Of a DNA stretch of 64,000 nt, positions 1 to 10,245 are shown piece by piece. Both the position numbers and the translations under genes were made by a program. This stretch comes from Rosa chinensis (Eukaryota > Streptophyta > Magnoliopsida > Rosales > Rosaceae). The notes under the pieces are model-generated. The model made no database searches. It was given only the letters and a program-made list of their open reading frames with translations, and was not told where the DNA came from. Position 1 is the first letter of the stretch, and every line of letters begins with the position of its first letter. The DNA is taken from contig NC_037091.1 in the NCBI RefSeq assembly GCF_002994745.2, forward strand, positions 28,960,289 to 29,024,288. Direction: 5' to 3'.

Positions 1-681
1 ATATGACCGATTGAGCTAGATCGACTTATCTTGTATATGAACATCCAATGTTAAAGTCAGATCAATCAGTTTTAGAACCCAATTGTCTTGTTGAAAACTA
101 TATGTACGTGTAACTGTGTAAGATCACATTATCATAAAAAAATTTAAAAAATAAAAATAAAAATAAAAATAAAAAATGGTAAATGCTAACCCGAACTACT
201 AATGTTAAGTGAGCGGAGCACAAGCAAACATGGAACCAGCATATACGTTAGCAAAACCCTGTATATCTCTACTAATTTACGCAGCCACAGGGATATTAAG
301 TTGGTTTTTTTTTCTCTTTGAAAAAAGAAAAGAAAAAGGGTTTTTGTCCATTTACACCATTTTTAGAGATTTTTTTCTCACTTACCCCACTAAGTTTTTT
401 TAATTCCCTCTTACCCAAAACACTCTAAGGAGATCTTCCCTAATACTTCATTAAGATTTTTTTTTTGTTTTTATTATTTTTTTAATACCATTTTACCCTC
501 ACCTTTGTTACTTAGAGAGAGAGAGAGAATGGAAGAGAGAGAAACCATAGGGGACTTCGCTGGAGTTTCAGTCACCAGCCGCCGGATACCGGCCAACTTC
601 GCCGAAATCCGGTGAGCGGTCGCCGGAATCCGATCACCGGCCGCCGGATTCCGATCACCGGCTACCACCCACCGGAAAGTT
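1..681. other. Non-coding AT-rich flank and CCGG-rich stretch
   Basis: No gene is recognisable. The first 500 bases are AT-rich with A- and T-runs. Around 512-528 there is a short GA microsatellite, and 555-675 is rich in CCGG and GCCGG words in a loosely repeated pattern (several copies of 'CCGGAATCCGATCACCGG'-like words). Short open frames here show no family resemblance. Confidence 0.5.
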
Positions 682-955
682 TTTTTGCCCCCAATAGACA
701 TCTATTGCCCCCTAATAGACGTCTATTGCCCCCCAATAGACGACTATCAGCCATGTATTGCCCCCCAATAGACGACTATCAGCCATGTATTGCCCCCTAA
801 TAGACGTCTATTGCCCACCAATAGATGTCTATTGCTCTCTAATACCCATTTATTTCTTAAAATTAAACAAATAAAACTTTGATTAAAGAAAAAAATGAGG
901 AGATTACATCAATTCAAAACGTTTACTGCCCTCCAATAGACGTCTATTGCCCCCC
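682..955. repeat. Palindromic minisatellite, unit about 22 bp
   Basis: About eight to nine degenerate copies of a unit that alternates the words CTATTG, a C-run, and CAATAGACGT. The joint CAATAGACGTCTATTG is a perfect 16-base palindrome, and each C-run is also flanked by inverted CTATTG/CAATAG arms, so any stretch can fold into nested hairpins. Two copies carry the variant 'GACTATCAGCCATGTATTG'. A 90-bp AT-rich insert separates the main block from a last pair of units near 925-955. A lone inverted copy lies at about 1976-1993, beside the exostosin start codon. Confidence 0.75.
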
Positions 956-1498
956 GATATGCTCTGGGCACCCAAGTCAAAAGCTCTCTACATAGTTCTG
1001 AACAATTATGGTCATATTCTCATATGAAGTACCCTGCACAATCATCATAAACCAACAATATCTGCCAATCAAATCCAATCACAGAGCATTATCCGACACT
1101 AGGCATTGCCATTCCCATTCACGGGTTAAGGAAACTTAGTAACTCATACTAAGAAAACCGCAAGTTCTTCAAATAAGTTGGCATTTGCAAAACAAACAAA
1201 ACTCATCAATAAACCAGCAAATACTTCAATGCAATTACATAGACGCTACTTAAACTAACAAAACTGAGCGAAACTAACCAAAATCAGTAATGAGTTCCGA
1301 AAGAGTAGAACCAAAAGCAATCGGTTTAGCTACTAACACAATTCCACATTTGCATTTCATAACAAGTTTTCAGTAGAATTCATAACTAATGTGAATCAGA
1401 ACTGTACTCAGATCCACAACACTGAACAAATCACACTCATCTCCGAAATCGAAACACAATCAAATCAACAAACTCTACAATCAGATAAACCACTATAC
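956..1498. other. Non-coding stretch downstream of the exostosin exon
   Basis: This holds what should be intron 1 and the later exons of the exostosin gene read on the minus strand, but no further glycosyltransferase sequence is recognisable. A long open frame on the plus strand starts at 1391, but its 3' half is only the complement of the exostosin exon and I reject it as a gene. Confidence 0.5.
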
Positions 1499-1977
1499 CT
1501 TGCCTCGCATCTTGTGGCAGGATATAGGGATGAAGAAGAGCTGAGCCTGACCCGGATCCTCGGTCTGAAACCTTCCCTTTCTAATATTCTGAAAGAAATA
1601 TCCCTCACTAGAATATTTCCAGGTGAGCTTCCTCGGCATCTGGAAAAACGTGTTCTGATCGCCGTTTGGATAAATATACACCGTGAATTTCCGCTCCATT
1701 TCGGCGTAGTTCAACCGAACACCTCCGGTGAGTGGTAAATGTCCAAAAACTCTTCCTCTTCCTCGGGTGACAGATTGGAGTTGGAAGTCTCCTCTTGCCT
1801 GACGACGGGAAGGTCGATGGTTGAGGTGACGGAGGGAGGGGGAGGAGAGGAGACGGAGAAGTTGAGGGAGAAGTAGGCAAGGGAAAGTACGGTGAAGACG
1901 GCGAGAGTGATGAGAGATCCTCATAAGGAGAACATCGCCGATGACGCCGGTGACGACGATGGCTTGCCTACACTCAT
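1499..1977 (-). pseudogene. Exostosin-family (GT47) glycosyltransferase, first exon only, pseudogene
   Basis: The minus-strand exon reads as the N-terminus of a plant exostosin-like type II Golgi glycosyltransferase: a short cytoplasmic tail, a hydrophobic signal anchor (around 'LITLAVFTVLSLAYFSLNF'), a Ser/Pro stem, then the start of the GT47 domain with 'VYIYPNGD', 'YSSEGYFFQNI' and 'LFFIPISCHKMRGK', ending at a good splice donor (exon edge 1499). Family members act in the Golgi on cell-wall polysaccharides. The start is the ATG at 1975-1977. Two lesions are visible: an in-frame TGA at 1921-1923 (codon 19, just before the anchor) and a one-base deletion near 1713-1719 that shifts frame between the stem and the domain. 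Downstream exons are absent, so the catalytic core is missing. Family call is secure; the exact subfamily is not. Confidence 0.82.
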
Positions 1978-2249
1978 TGGGGGGCAATAGACTGGGACGT
2001 TGCCGGAGCCGGCGGTCAGAGAGAGAAAGAGAGAGAGCAGAGAGAGAGGGAGAGATCGGGATGAGGGAGAGGAGAGAGTGGCGTGATTGTAGATCTTTAA
2101 TTAGGTTGAGGGCAAAATGGTCATTTGATGTCAAATTGTGTATATGGAAACAAAAATTTGTTGCCGGAGTAAGTGGGATAATTTTTACTATTTTTACTTG
2201 ACCCAAAGAAAAAATTGATGGAGGGAAAAGAAAGAAAGAAGAAGAAGAA
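1978..2249. promoter_or_regulatory. Shared divergent 5' region with GA microsatellite
   Basis: The exostosin start (1977, minus) and the polymerase eta start (2250, plus) lie only 272 bp apart and face away from each other, so this interval must contain both 5' leaders and probably a bidirectional promoter. It holds a GA-rich microsatellite at about 2019-2083, which in plants can act as a GAGA/CT-rich promoter element. No clear TATA box is seen. Inference from layout only. Confidence 0.45.
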
Positions 2250-5200
2250 ATGCCAGTGGCAAGGCCTGAAACATCCGATTCCAGAGTCATTGCTCATGTA
2301 GGTATGGACTGCTTCTACGTTCAAGGTTCCTTCAATTTCTCTATTTTCTCCACCCTATTAGGGTTTACAATTGAGTAAAATGGCAGGGATGAAATTCCAA
2401 TTTAAGAGATACCCATTTCGATTTTCTGGTTAAAGCAAATATCTTTGGGATGCCCATTTATAAATGTCGTAGCTTTGCTTGAGAAGATTGAAAACCATGG
2501 GATTTTTTAGTGTTTTTGGAGTTGTGTTCATTATACTCATAATCTGTGATTGTAGATTGCTATGGACTCTTGTAATTTTTCATTGTTTCTTTTTTTAGTA
2601 AGGAATTACCTTCTTGATTTGACTGGAGGGCGGAAATCCAAGAGATGACAACTAACATAAGCAAACAAATTCATATATGTTGAACTTTTTGGCATACTAA
2701 TTTTGTTCTCCAAAACTGGTCTGCTAGTCTTTCTGAATTGTTACCTTTATCGGCTAATATGTTGATAGACAGTTCATGGATTTGCAATGTAATGACTAAT
2801 GGCTAACACTGTTGGCAACTCCTGGTGGTGGAAGATTTTTGATCTGATTGCCCCATGTTTGCGATATTTAAAATGTGTTTTGCAAACTAAAACTGTGCTT
2901 TACTTTACGGTGGAACAAAGGAAAAATCCGGAGTTAAGGGGCTTACCAACGGCTGTGGTACAGTATAACTCATGGCAAGGTGGGGGCTTGATTGCTGTCA
3001 GCTATGAGGCCCGGAAATATGGTGTGAAGCGGTACATATATGCACTAGTCCTTTTTTTTTTTTTTTTTTTAATTTGTAGACAACCGTGTTTTGTTTTTGT
3101 CTGAGACAACAATGATGGCATGTTTTGCAGTTCAATGCAAGGTGCTGAGTCAAAGAAAGTCTTCCCAGAAATTCAGCTGGTCCAAGTCCCTGTAGCACGT
3201 GGTAAAGCTGACCTGAACTCATACCGGAATGCAGGTTCAGAGGTCTCTAGTGTTCGAGAGACGTCAATTTCTTGAGTTCTTTCTAGTAATCCGCATAGAG
3301 AATTGAACTCATGGTGAACTTTCTTAAATTTGTAGGTGGTTTCTATCCTATCAAGGAAGGGTCTATGTGAGAGGGCTTCAATTGACGAAGTGTATCTTGA
3401 CCTTAACGATGCAGCAGAAACCATGTTAGCTGAAGCTCCTCCAGAAAGCTTGGAAGAAATTGAGGAGGAAGCTCTCAAGTCACATGTTTTGGGGCTCGAT
3501 AATGAGGTTGGGTACAATGGCTTTGGACATGTCAATACATTTTGTTAATGTATTTTTAATGCAAACCTGCATTTGCATTATCATTTCGAACTTAAATGTC
3601 TGAAGGGTTGACAGAGATATATTCATTAATTATACAAAAAAAGGACCATAATCTGATAAATAGGTGGTTTCGTTGATGTCTTTGATTGTGTGCATATATG
3701 GAATAGAGAAGCAGAATCCATCAAAAGTTCACGCAATGATTCTCTTTCTTTCATTTTCCCTTTTTTTTTTTATACAAATCCATCAGTTTGCAGAACACAA
3801 CAACAGAATAGTTAGCATCTAGGTACCATAATTCATTCCTCTGGGTGGGGTGTGTGTTTATAATTATTCACTTTTTGAAATCTTATCAGAGGTAGAACTA
3901 TTCACTGACCCCTGCAAGAAAGGGATATTTAGGAATGGTTTCCCATAGGCGTTCACGAGAGAGAAATTGCAGTTTTTATTTTTGTTTCTTGTCATTTAAC
4001 TGATGTTCAATATTCACTGCATCACTATCCTATGAAAATACGTATTGAGAAATGTGAACTTTGCTTCCCCTACTTTTAAGCTTGTTCGTTTTGCATCAGA
4101 AATAATTGTGACACTTATATTGGTTTTGATGCAGGACGGAAGTGAAGCCAAAGAAAATGTGAGGAAATGGCTTTGCAAAAGCAATGCTGATCTATGTGAT
4201 AAGCTTCTAGCTTGTGGGGCTCTCATTGTTGCAGAACTTGGGTTGCTAGTGTTGAAGGAGACAGAATTTACTTGTTCAGCTGGCATTGCTCATAATAAGG
4301 TCTAAATTGAAATTGTCCTCAGTTAAAATTTTTTTTTTTTTCTTTTCCTTACAGGGACTGTTTTGTGTCAAAGAAACTTGCTTTTATAACGAATTTGGTC
4401 TTTTGTGCTCTCAAACTCAGTCAAGCATAAGACATTCAGAAAACCCTTTAAATCACTCCTTTGCCTGAAATAGGGATGCTGTAGAGAGCCACCTTATTAG
4501 TGTTAATGTGTTATGCATGGAACATTATGTTGATTCTAGAAGATATCATCTTCACTGGCCCTCTTACCTGGTGTCTGTCTCTTTGTGCAGGTTCAACACT
4601 GGCTTAATGAACTATGTGAAGATCTGAGTGAACGTCTTCAATTGGACTCGGATGAAAACAAAAGGATTGCTCATACGCTAGTGCTGCATGCCACAGCATA
4701 CAAGGTGCCTATCAGTTCTCTATTCTGATCCTCTTTTTTCCCACCATTCTTTTACTCACGAATTTAGATATTTATCACTTCTTTTCATTTTATTTTGTCC
4801 TAATCATGAGTTATCCATCAGGCCAGTGATTCAGATTCACAGAAGAAGTTCCCTTCTAAGTCTTCTCCCCTAAGGTATGGGGCTGCCAAGATACAAGAGG
4901 ATGCTCTTAGCCTCTTTCAAGCTGCATTATGTGAATACTTGGGTTTGTACACAGCTAAAATTCAAGGAAGTCAAAATAACCGATGGGGAGTAACACCCCT
5001 CTCCGTTTCAGCAAGTAAAATTCTTCCCATACCATCAGTAAGTATACAAAAACTTGATTCCTAGTATATTCTGGCCAGTAGAGCATGAATTGTTTTTACC
5101 AGAAATCCGCATTGATTTCTAGGTCTCTCTCTACTTTTGGTTGTCTAAATATAGGCAGAAGTGACAAAACATGTTAGTTAATATCTTACAAATGTGCAAT

Positions 5201-7417
5201 ATGGCAGGGAACAGCTTCAATTGCAAAATACTTTCATGGTCATCAGCCATCCTCTTCCAGAAAGCAATCACAGGATAATTTCATAGAAGAATCTTCTCCC
5301 ATGCCGCCTTCAGGTGCTTCTGAACTGACAGTATCTTTTGTAGTTTATTCTAGTGTTGATTGTCATTTTCTCATCAATGAATTGTGCATTTAGGTAATGA
5401 GAACTACTCGGAGGTGAATGTAACTACACCACAAATTGAGTTCCCTTATAAAGAAACTACGATCAAGTATGCTGTGCCTAGTTTGCATCAACTGGAAGGC
5501 AAAAAGGATTTGCTGAATGACCAGGTATTTTAGTTATTTTCGAGTCATCATTTTGATGAGATGCCTAAACTATACCCAATGAATTTTTATATTGTGAATG
5601 TTAACTTGTTAAGCAACCTAATATATTATGTACTTACCATAAGAAGTATTTTTAGATCCAGTTTCTGTTTTAAATTACTATGATATGATGGGGTAGTCTT
5701 CAATCTGTATTTCTGTATGTTATGGATGTAAAAAATACATATGTTGTATGAACTGGCTTCCTAGTAAGGAATAAGCAATTCACCAAGATGTGGCACTTTT
5801 TTCTTTCCTTGTTGAAACTAAGGAGGCTCTTCTATTGTGATCTTTCTCTGCATGTGTTAGTTTTCATTCTACAGTACTTTCTTTTTGCCCATTTTCTTTG
5901 CGCAATTTAGTTACTTTTCCATCGAATTGCTTCACATGCATCTAGGAATCCCCTTTGGCGTGCTGACTTTTCTGTAATATGTAATGGATATGCTATGTTT
6001 ACTGCATTCATATGATCTCATGATTCATATGTAAGTTCCTCTGCTAGTGAATATGTTAATGATATTATCTTCTTTCATGTGCAGAAACCATGTTGCTCTC
6101 CAAAAAATCAGGGATAGGATGATTTCACCCAAGGAAGTTTACCATCGTCAATCTCAGGTATTGCACTGCACTGGATATCAATCTTGGTTGGCCCAGGTGC
6201 TGCTCTATTTTCCCTTTCATGTTATGACCAAGATTGCTATGTAGGGAGTGAACTCTGCTCAGGAGTGAATCAACGTCAACTAGTAAAACATGATTCTCGT
6301 GAAGAACCTTGCCTTGCTGCAATACCTGGTTCCAATAGACAGCAGCAGAAAAGGAAAACAGTGAAAGACAAGGTTCACGTACCCCTTTCCATCATATCTT
6401 TAATAAGTTCTTTGTGTGTGGTATTTGCAATGCTGTCAACAGGAAATTCTAGATACCTTATAAATTCTTTACACCAAGAGAACGTTATCTGAATTTAATT
6501 TTAGATCATTCATGTTGCGATATCAGGCAATTAAAAACAAGTATTTACCTTGAAAGGGTCGACTTTTGTTCTTTATATGACTGGCAAAACTTGGAATGTG
6601 CTCATGTGAGCATGCTTATACTCTTATACCTTTTCCTTTCATTGTTTCACCTCTTGATGATCAATTTTAGATTAGAACAGCAAGTCGAGGGGAAATGTTT
6701 AGAACTTTAAGATCAAGGGTAGGCCAAAGAATCTCTCAAAATCTTGACTTCAAGGTCAACCGGGACGACTTTGGAATTAGGCGAAAGCACGCATCAAGTA
6801 ATTACTTCAGGGCCTTGTAGGAACTAGGAAATTTAAGAGTGAAAACACCATGCAACAATAGAAGTTCTGTTCATGCTTCATAACCGAAGTGCTCGTATTT
6901 TGGCTTGCAGAAGTTTTCTATTAACTTTTGGTTGATAATTTGTGCAGGGAACATCTTCAATATTGAGATTCTTTAACAACCAAGATTCATCTTCTGCTCC
7001 CCGAAAGCTGGAACATGTTGAAAATACTGAAGATATTAAACTGCCGCTATCTGCTGGTAAGTTCAGTGTTCCATGCCTCTCTTTCTCTCTGCCTCCTGCA
7101 GTCTGTTTTTAATGTTGAGAAACTGTGCAGGTCCTCAGTCTAGAAGTGATAATTCTTTGGATCACAATCAATTGTTGTCAAAAGAAAGGCCTTTCGAAGA
7201 AACTGGGACTTCTAGTGCGCCTAGTTCAGCTCAATTCGAGCAAAGAAGGGGTGTATGGAGTTACAATACTGACGAGATTGGCCCCCCTGTCATTGAGGAG
7301 TTGCCACCAGAAATTCAACAAGAAGTTCGTGCCTGGCTCAGGCCTCACAAGTGGCAAAATGTAGTGAAACAGGGTTCTAGTATTGCCGATTATTTCTTAC
7401 CCACAAGGAAAGCATAG
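2250..7417 (+). pseudogene. POLH: DNA polymerase eta (Y-family translesion polymerase), damaged copy
   Basis: Exons traceable from conserved sequence and splice sites: 2250-2325, 2911-3031, 3131-3242, 3336-3506, 4135-4299, 4591-4704, 4822-5037, 5208-5313, 5394-5524, from 6085, 6245-6372, 6948-7056 and 7131-7417. Signature blocks are the N-terminal 'CFYVQ', 'AVVQYNSWQGGGLIAVSYEA', the catalytic 'ERASIDEVYLD' and 'EFTCSAGIAHNK', and a C-terminal 'SSIADYF' resembling a PCNA-binding box. The intact enzyme copies past UV photoproducts in the nucleus. Damage: the first metal-binding Asp of the HVDMD motif is Gly (GGT, 2301-2303); intron 1 has GG instead of AG at 2909-2910; exons for roughly 100 residues after 'IAHNK' (rest of the palm, thumb and start of the little finger) are missing between 4299 and 4591; and TAG at 6115-6117 interrupts the C-terminal region. 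The copy is very unlikely to make a working polymerase. Confidence 0.9.
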
Positions 7418-8164
7418 ATATTCTTCTGTAAATAGGCGTTTATATGTAAATCCAAGAAATTTGTACAGAATCCAAGAACCTTGCAGCTTTGGTATGCTGG
7501 AGCTTTATCATGGCAGCTCTCTGCCTCTCTAAAATGAGGTTTACGTGGTAGAGCAGAAACTGAAATGAAAAATATAAATCATTAAAGATAAGGATGTCCG
7601 ATGTTGCAATGTCAGTGATTCCTTCTTCATGGTAGCCTTCATTTGTATGCTAATTATTGATTTGTTATTTGAACTTGAACTCTATAAATCTTGTGCGTCT
7701 GTTTAAAATGTTGTCATAGTCAAATTGTTTAGACATGATCCTTTCCTATTAGGATTAGTAAAAACTAAAAAGACTCCATTTAGTTGAGTTTTTACTATTT
7801 ATTCATTATCAAAAAAAGGGGAGGAGAGTTTCGAACTTGAGATCTCTACCAAATTGGTTTCAGAAAGTCTCCAATTTGAAAGCTAAATAGAAGGGCAAGG
7901 AGCAAGTCAATATGGAGACCTTCAAGAATAGAACACCAACAGTATGACGAGGTTTTAAGGATACCAATTTAAAGTAAACAGAAAGAAATAGGGATTTAAA
8001 CATAACGCCTACTTGAAAACCCTTTATATATAAACCATTGAGCAATACTGTCGAGGACAATCCACTAATGCCAAAACCCTTTTAACATAATCTCCCGTAT
8101 ACTCTCCTTGCCAATATAATTGTATATATCAAAAACAAGCCCGTGCTTCAGCAACATCTCCATT
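7418..8164. other. 3' flank between polymerase eta and HD2 relic
   Basis: This contains the presumed 3' UTR of the polymerase copy (to about 7700) and AT-rich spacer. No further coding similarity is seen. Short minus-strand frames at 7860-8060 look random. Confidence 0.4.
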
Positions 8165-9079
8165 CTACATTTTAGCACTATCATTGTCCTTGTTTTGAGA
8201 CTGAAGACCACCATCAGAACCAAATGACAGACTTTGGAGTTGCTTATCAGTAGCAGGTGTCTTTCCCTTCTCTGTAGGGTGTGGCGTATTGCTGTGGGCA
8301 CCCTTCTCACCATCTGTTAGGAAAGAAGAAGAAGAAGAAATTGAACTGATCAGCAGCAGTCTAGAAAAAGACAATGCATGGATACTAAAACAAATTGGAA
8401 ACTTTTTACCACAACACAACAATGCTGAAGACTCAAACTCCTTAAACAACAGGCAAAAGTAACAGCAAAAACTGACATTTCAAAATGTGGAAGTACCAGT
8501 ATCTATCTTTGCCTTCTTAGCAGAAACTGGAGTGCATCAGAGGCTTGGGCTCTTCTCTTAGATCCAGGCTTTAAGATTGAAAACAAAGAAAAAAGACAAA
8601 AATCAATACACCAATGGTAAAACCACAAGGAAATGAATTGAATCCTCATAGAAATCTAGTGAAAAGAACTCAATAAGTACCCAGATCAAAAACAATTAAA
8701 ATAAATAAATAAATAACAAGTACCTTCTTAGGGGTAGGGGTTTCATCATCTTAATCGTCACTGTCATGATCATCCTACAGAAAGGTAACACAACATGACA
8801 ACTATTCCAACATTTATCAAAGTGCAATAAAGAATTCACAAATAAGAAATTTGACAATCAAGTTCTAAACAGAGCAGTAAGTGAAAAGGATTCAAAACAC
8901 AGCAGCAAATGACTGAACTCCTTTTTTTCTTTCTTTTTTCTTTTTTCAATGGATAGAAAGAACAGAGCAGGGCAGGTTTTCATGGCACAATCAAACTACA
9001 AATTAGATAAGACAGATACCTCTGGGGCATCGTCTTTGACAGCATTGCTCTTAACTGAAGCTGGCTTTGCAGGCTCCTT
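8165..9079 (-). pseudogene. HD2-type (plant nucleolar) histone deacetylase, 3' half, pseudogene
   Basis: Four blocks on the minus strand match, in order, the C-terminal half of plant HD2 proteins: 'KEPAKPASVKSNAVKDDAPE' (9020-9079, with canonical flanking splice sites); an acidic block 'DDHDSDD' then 'DDETPTPKK' (about 8724-8776); a Lys-rich 'PVSAKKAKID' block (about 8495-8570); and 'DGEKGAHSNTPHP' leading to the C-terminus (8165 to about 8315). HD2 proteins are plant-specific chromatin regulators of the nucleolus. Lesions: a TAA at 8751-8753 inside the acidic tract; a frame change between the two halves of the third block; and loss of the Cys/His residues of the terminal C2H2 zinc finger, where only its skeleton remains. 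The N-terminal catalytic domain is not found upstream. Family call is good; paralogue unknown. Confidence 0.78.
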
Positions 9080-9531
9080 CTGAGATCTCAAGACTCGTCA
9101 TTTGACTTTGTTTTTGATACTAAACATCAGAATTTGATATTTTCTCCGAACATGCAATCGCCTATCCAAATCCACCTTTGCACCACTGGCAAGAGAGATA
9201 TGGGTGGGTGGGTTCTTCTTGACCCGCGAGGTGATATTTGGATATTTATTGATTAGGTCATTCTGGGGGTGGGACTGTATTAAGAAAAGAGACGATAAAA
9301 AAATAAAAATAAAAACTCTCATCATCCTGAAAACACAGATTGAAAACTAAAGTGGTTTGCGTCAACGTCCCTCGCATCCTCCTTTGCACCACTTTCCATG
9401 ACAAATCTTAACACACCATAATAGGCCCTGCGAACATATAGGCCTCCGAGACTCAGCCTGGGCAGTAGAGCAAAGGCTTCTGTTCGTGTTCTTTGAACTC
9501 TTGCAGAGTTGCAGATTTGGTTGAACTGTGT
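9080..9531. other. Unassigned spacer up to LTR A
   Basis: Open frames on the minus strand here do not resemble the missing HD2 N-terminus. No recognisable feature other than short T-rich runs. Confidence 0.4.
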
Positions 9532-10245
9532 TGTCACACCTCGAATTTTGAATAATCAATTCAAATCCGAAACATGAATAATTACAAATACAAATACCAA
9601 TCTAAATTTTTCTTTCAAAGTAACACGCTTCACACGACTCAATATTACAAAAGCCAACTCCTCAATTTCTTATTACAGCACACTCTCACAAAATCCAAAT
9701 TGTAAAGTTCGAAATGAACATAACAAAACTCACAATTTACAAAAACTGTAAAACCAAAACAAATACTCTAACCCGCACGATCACCGCCCTGATTTTCCAG
9801 ACCTGCAGGATTTCCCGCTGCACAATTTGAATAGTGTACCGGGATTGCAACAACACCAAACTCGGTAAGCTTTTGACAGCTCGTGTGAGTAAACAATAAA
9901 TAAACGGTTGATTTTATTTAATCACAAATCAATTAACTCAACAAACAACCAATATCACGTCTGCAAGGAGACATCAATCCACTCACGGAAAATCACAAGG
10001 AATACATTTTCACAATCCTCAAAGTCACAATACACCACTTTGGTCCTACAAACACTCAACCCCACATAACACCACTTTGGTCCATCTTGACCACACGTTA
10101 GAGCTCTAACTACATCGCTACAGTCACCTTGGCCTAGGTGCAAGTAAACGACATATTCCTAGGTTAACTTAATAACCCTCGAACTTTGGGCTCTCAGCCC
10201 TCAGAACAATATACTTATTCCCAGGTAAACTTAATAACCCTCGAA

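Noticed and set aside
1391..1738. 115-codon plus-strand frame
   Set aside because: Its 3' part is the complement of the exostosin exon; no independent support.
1941..2201. Arg/Glu-rich plus-strand frame
   Set aside because: Low-complexity translation of the GA microsatellite in the divergent promoter.
9098..9559. Missing N-terminal exons of the HD2 gene upstream of 9079
   Set aside because: Minus-strand frames there lack the conserved HD2 start (MEFWG-type) and any similarity.
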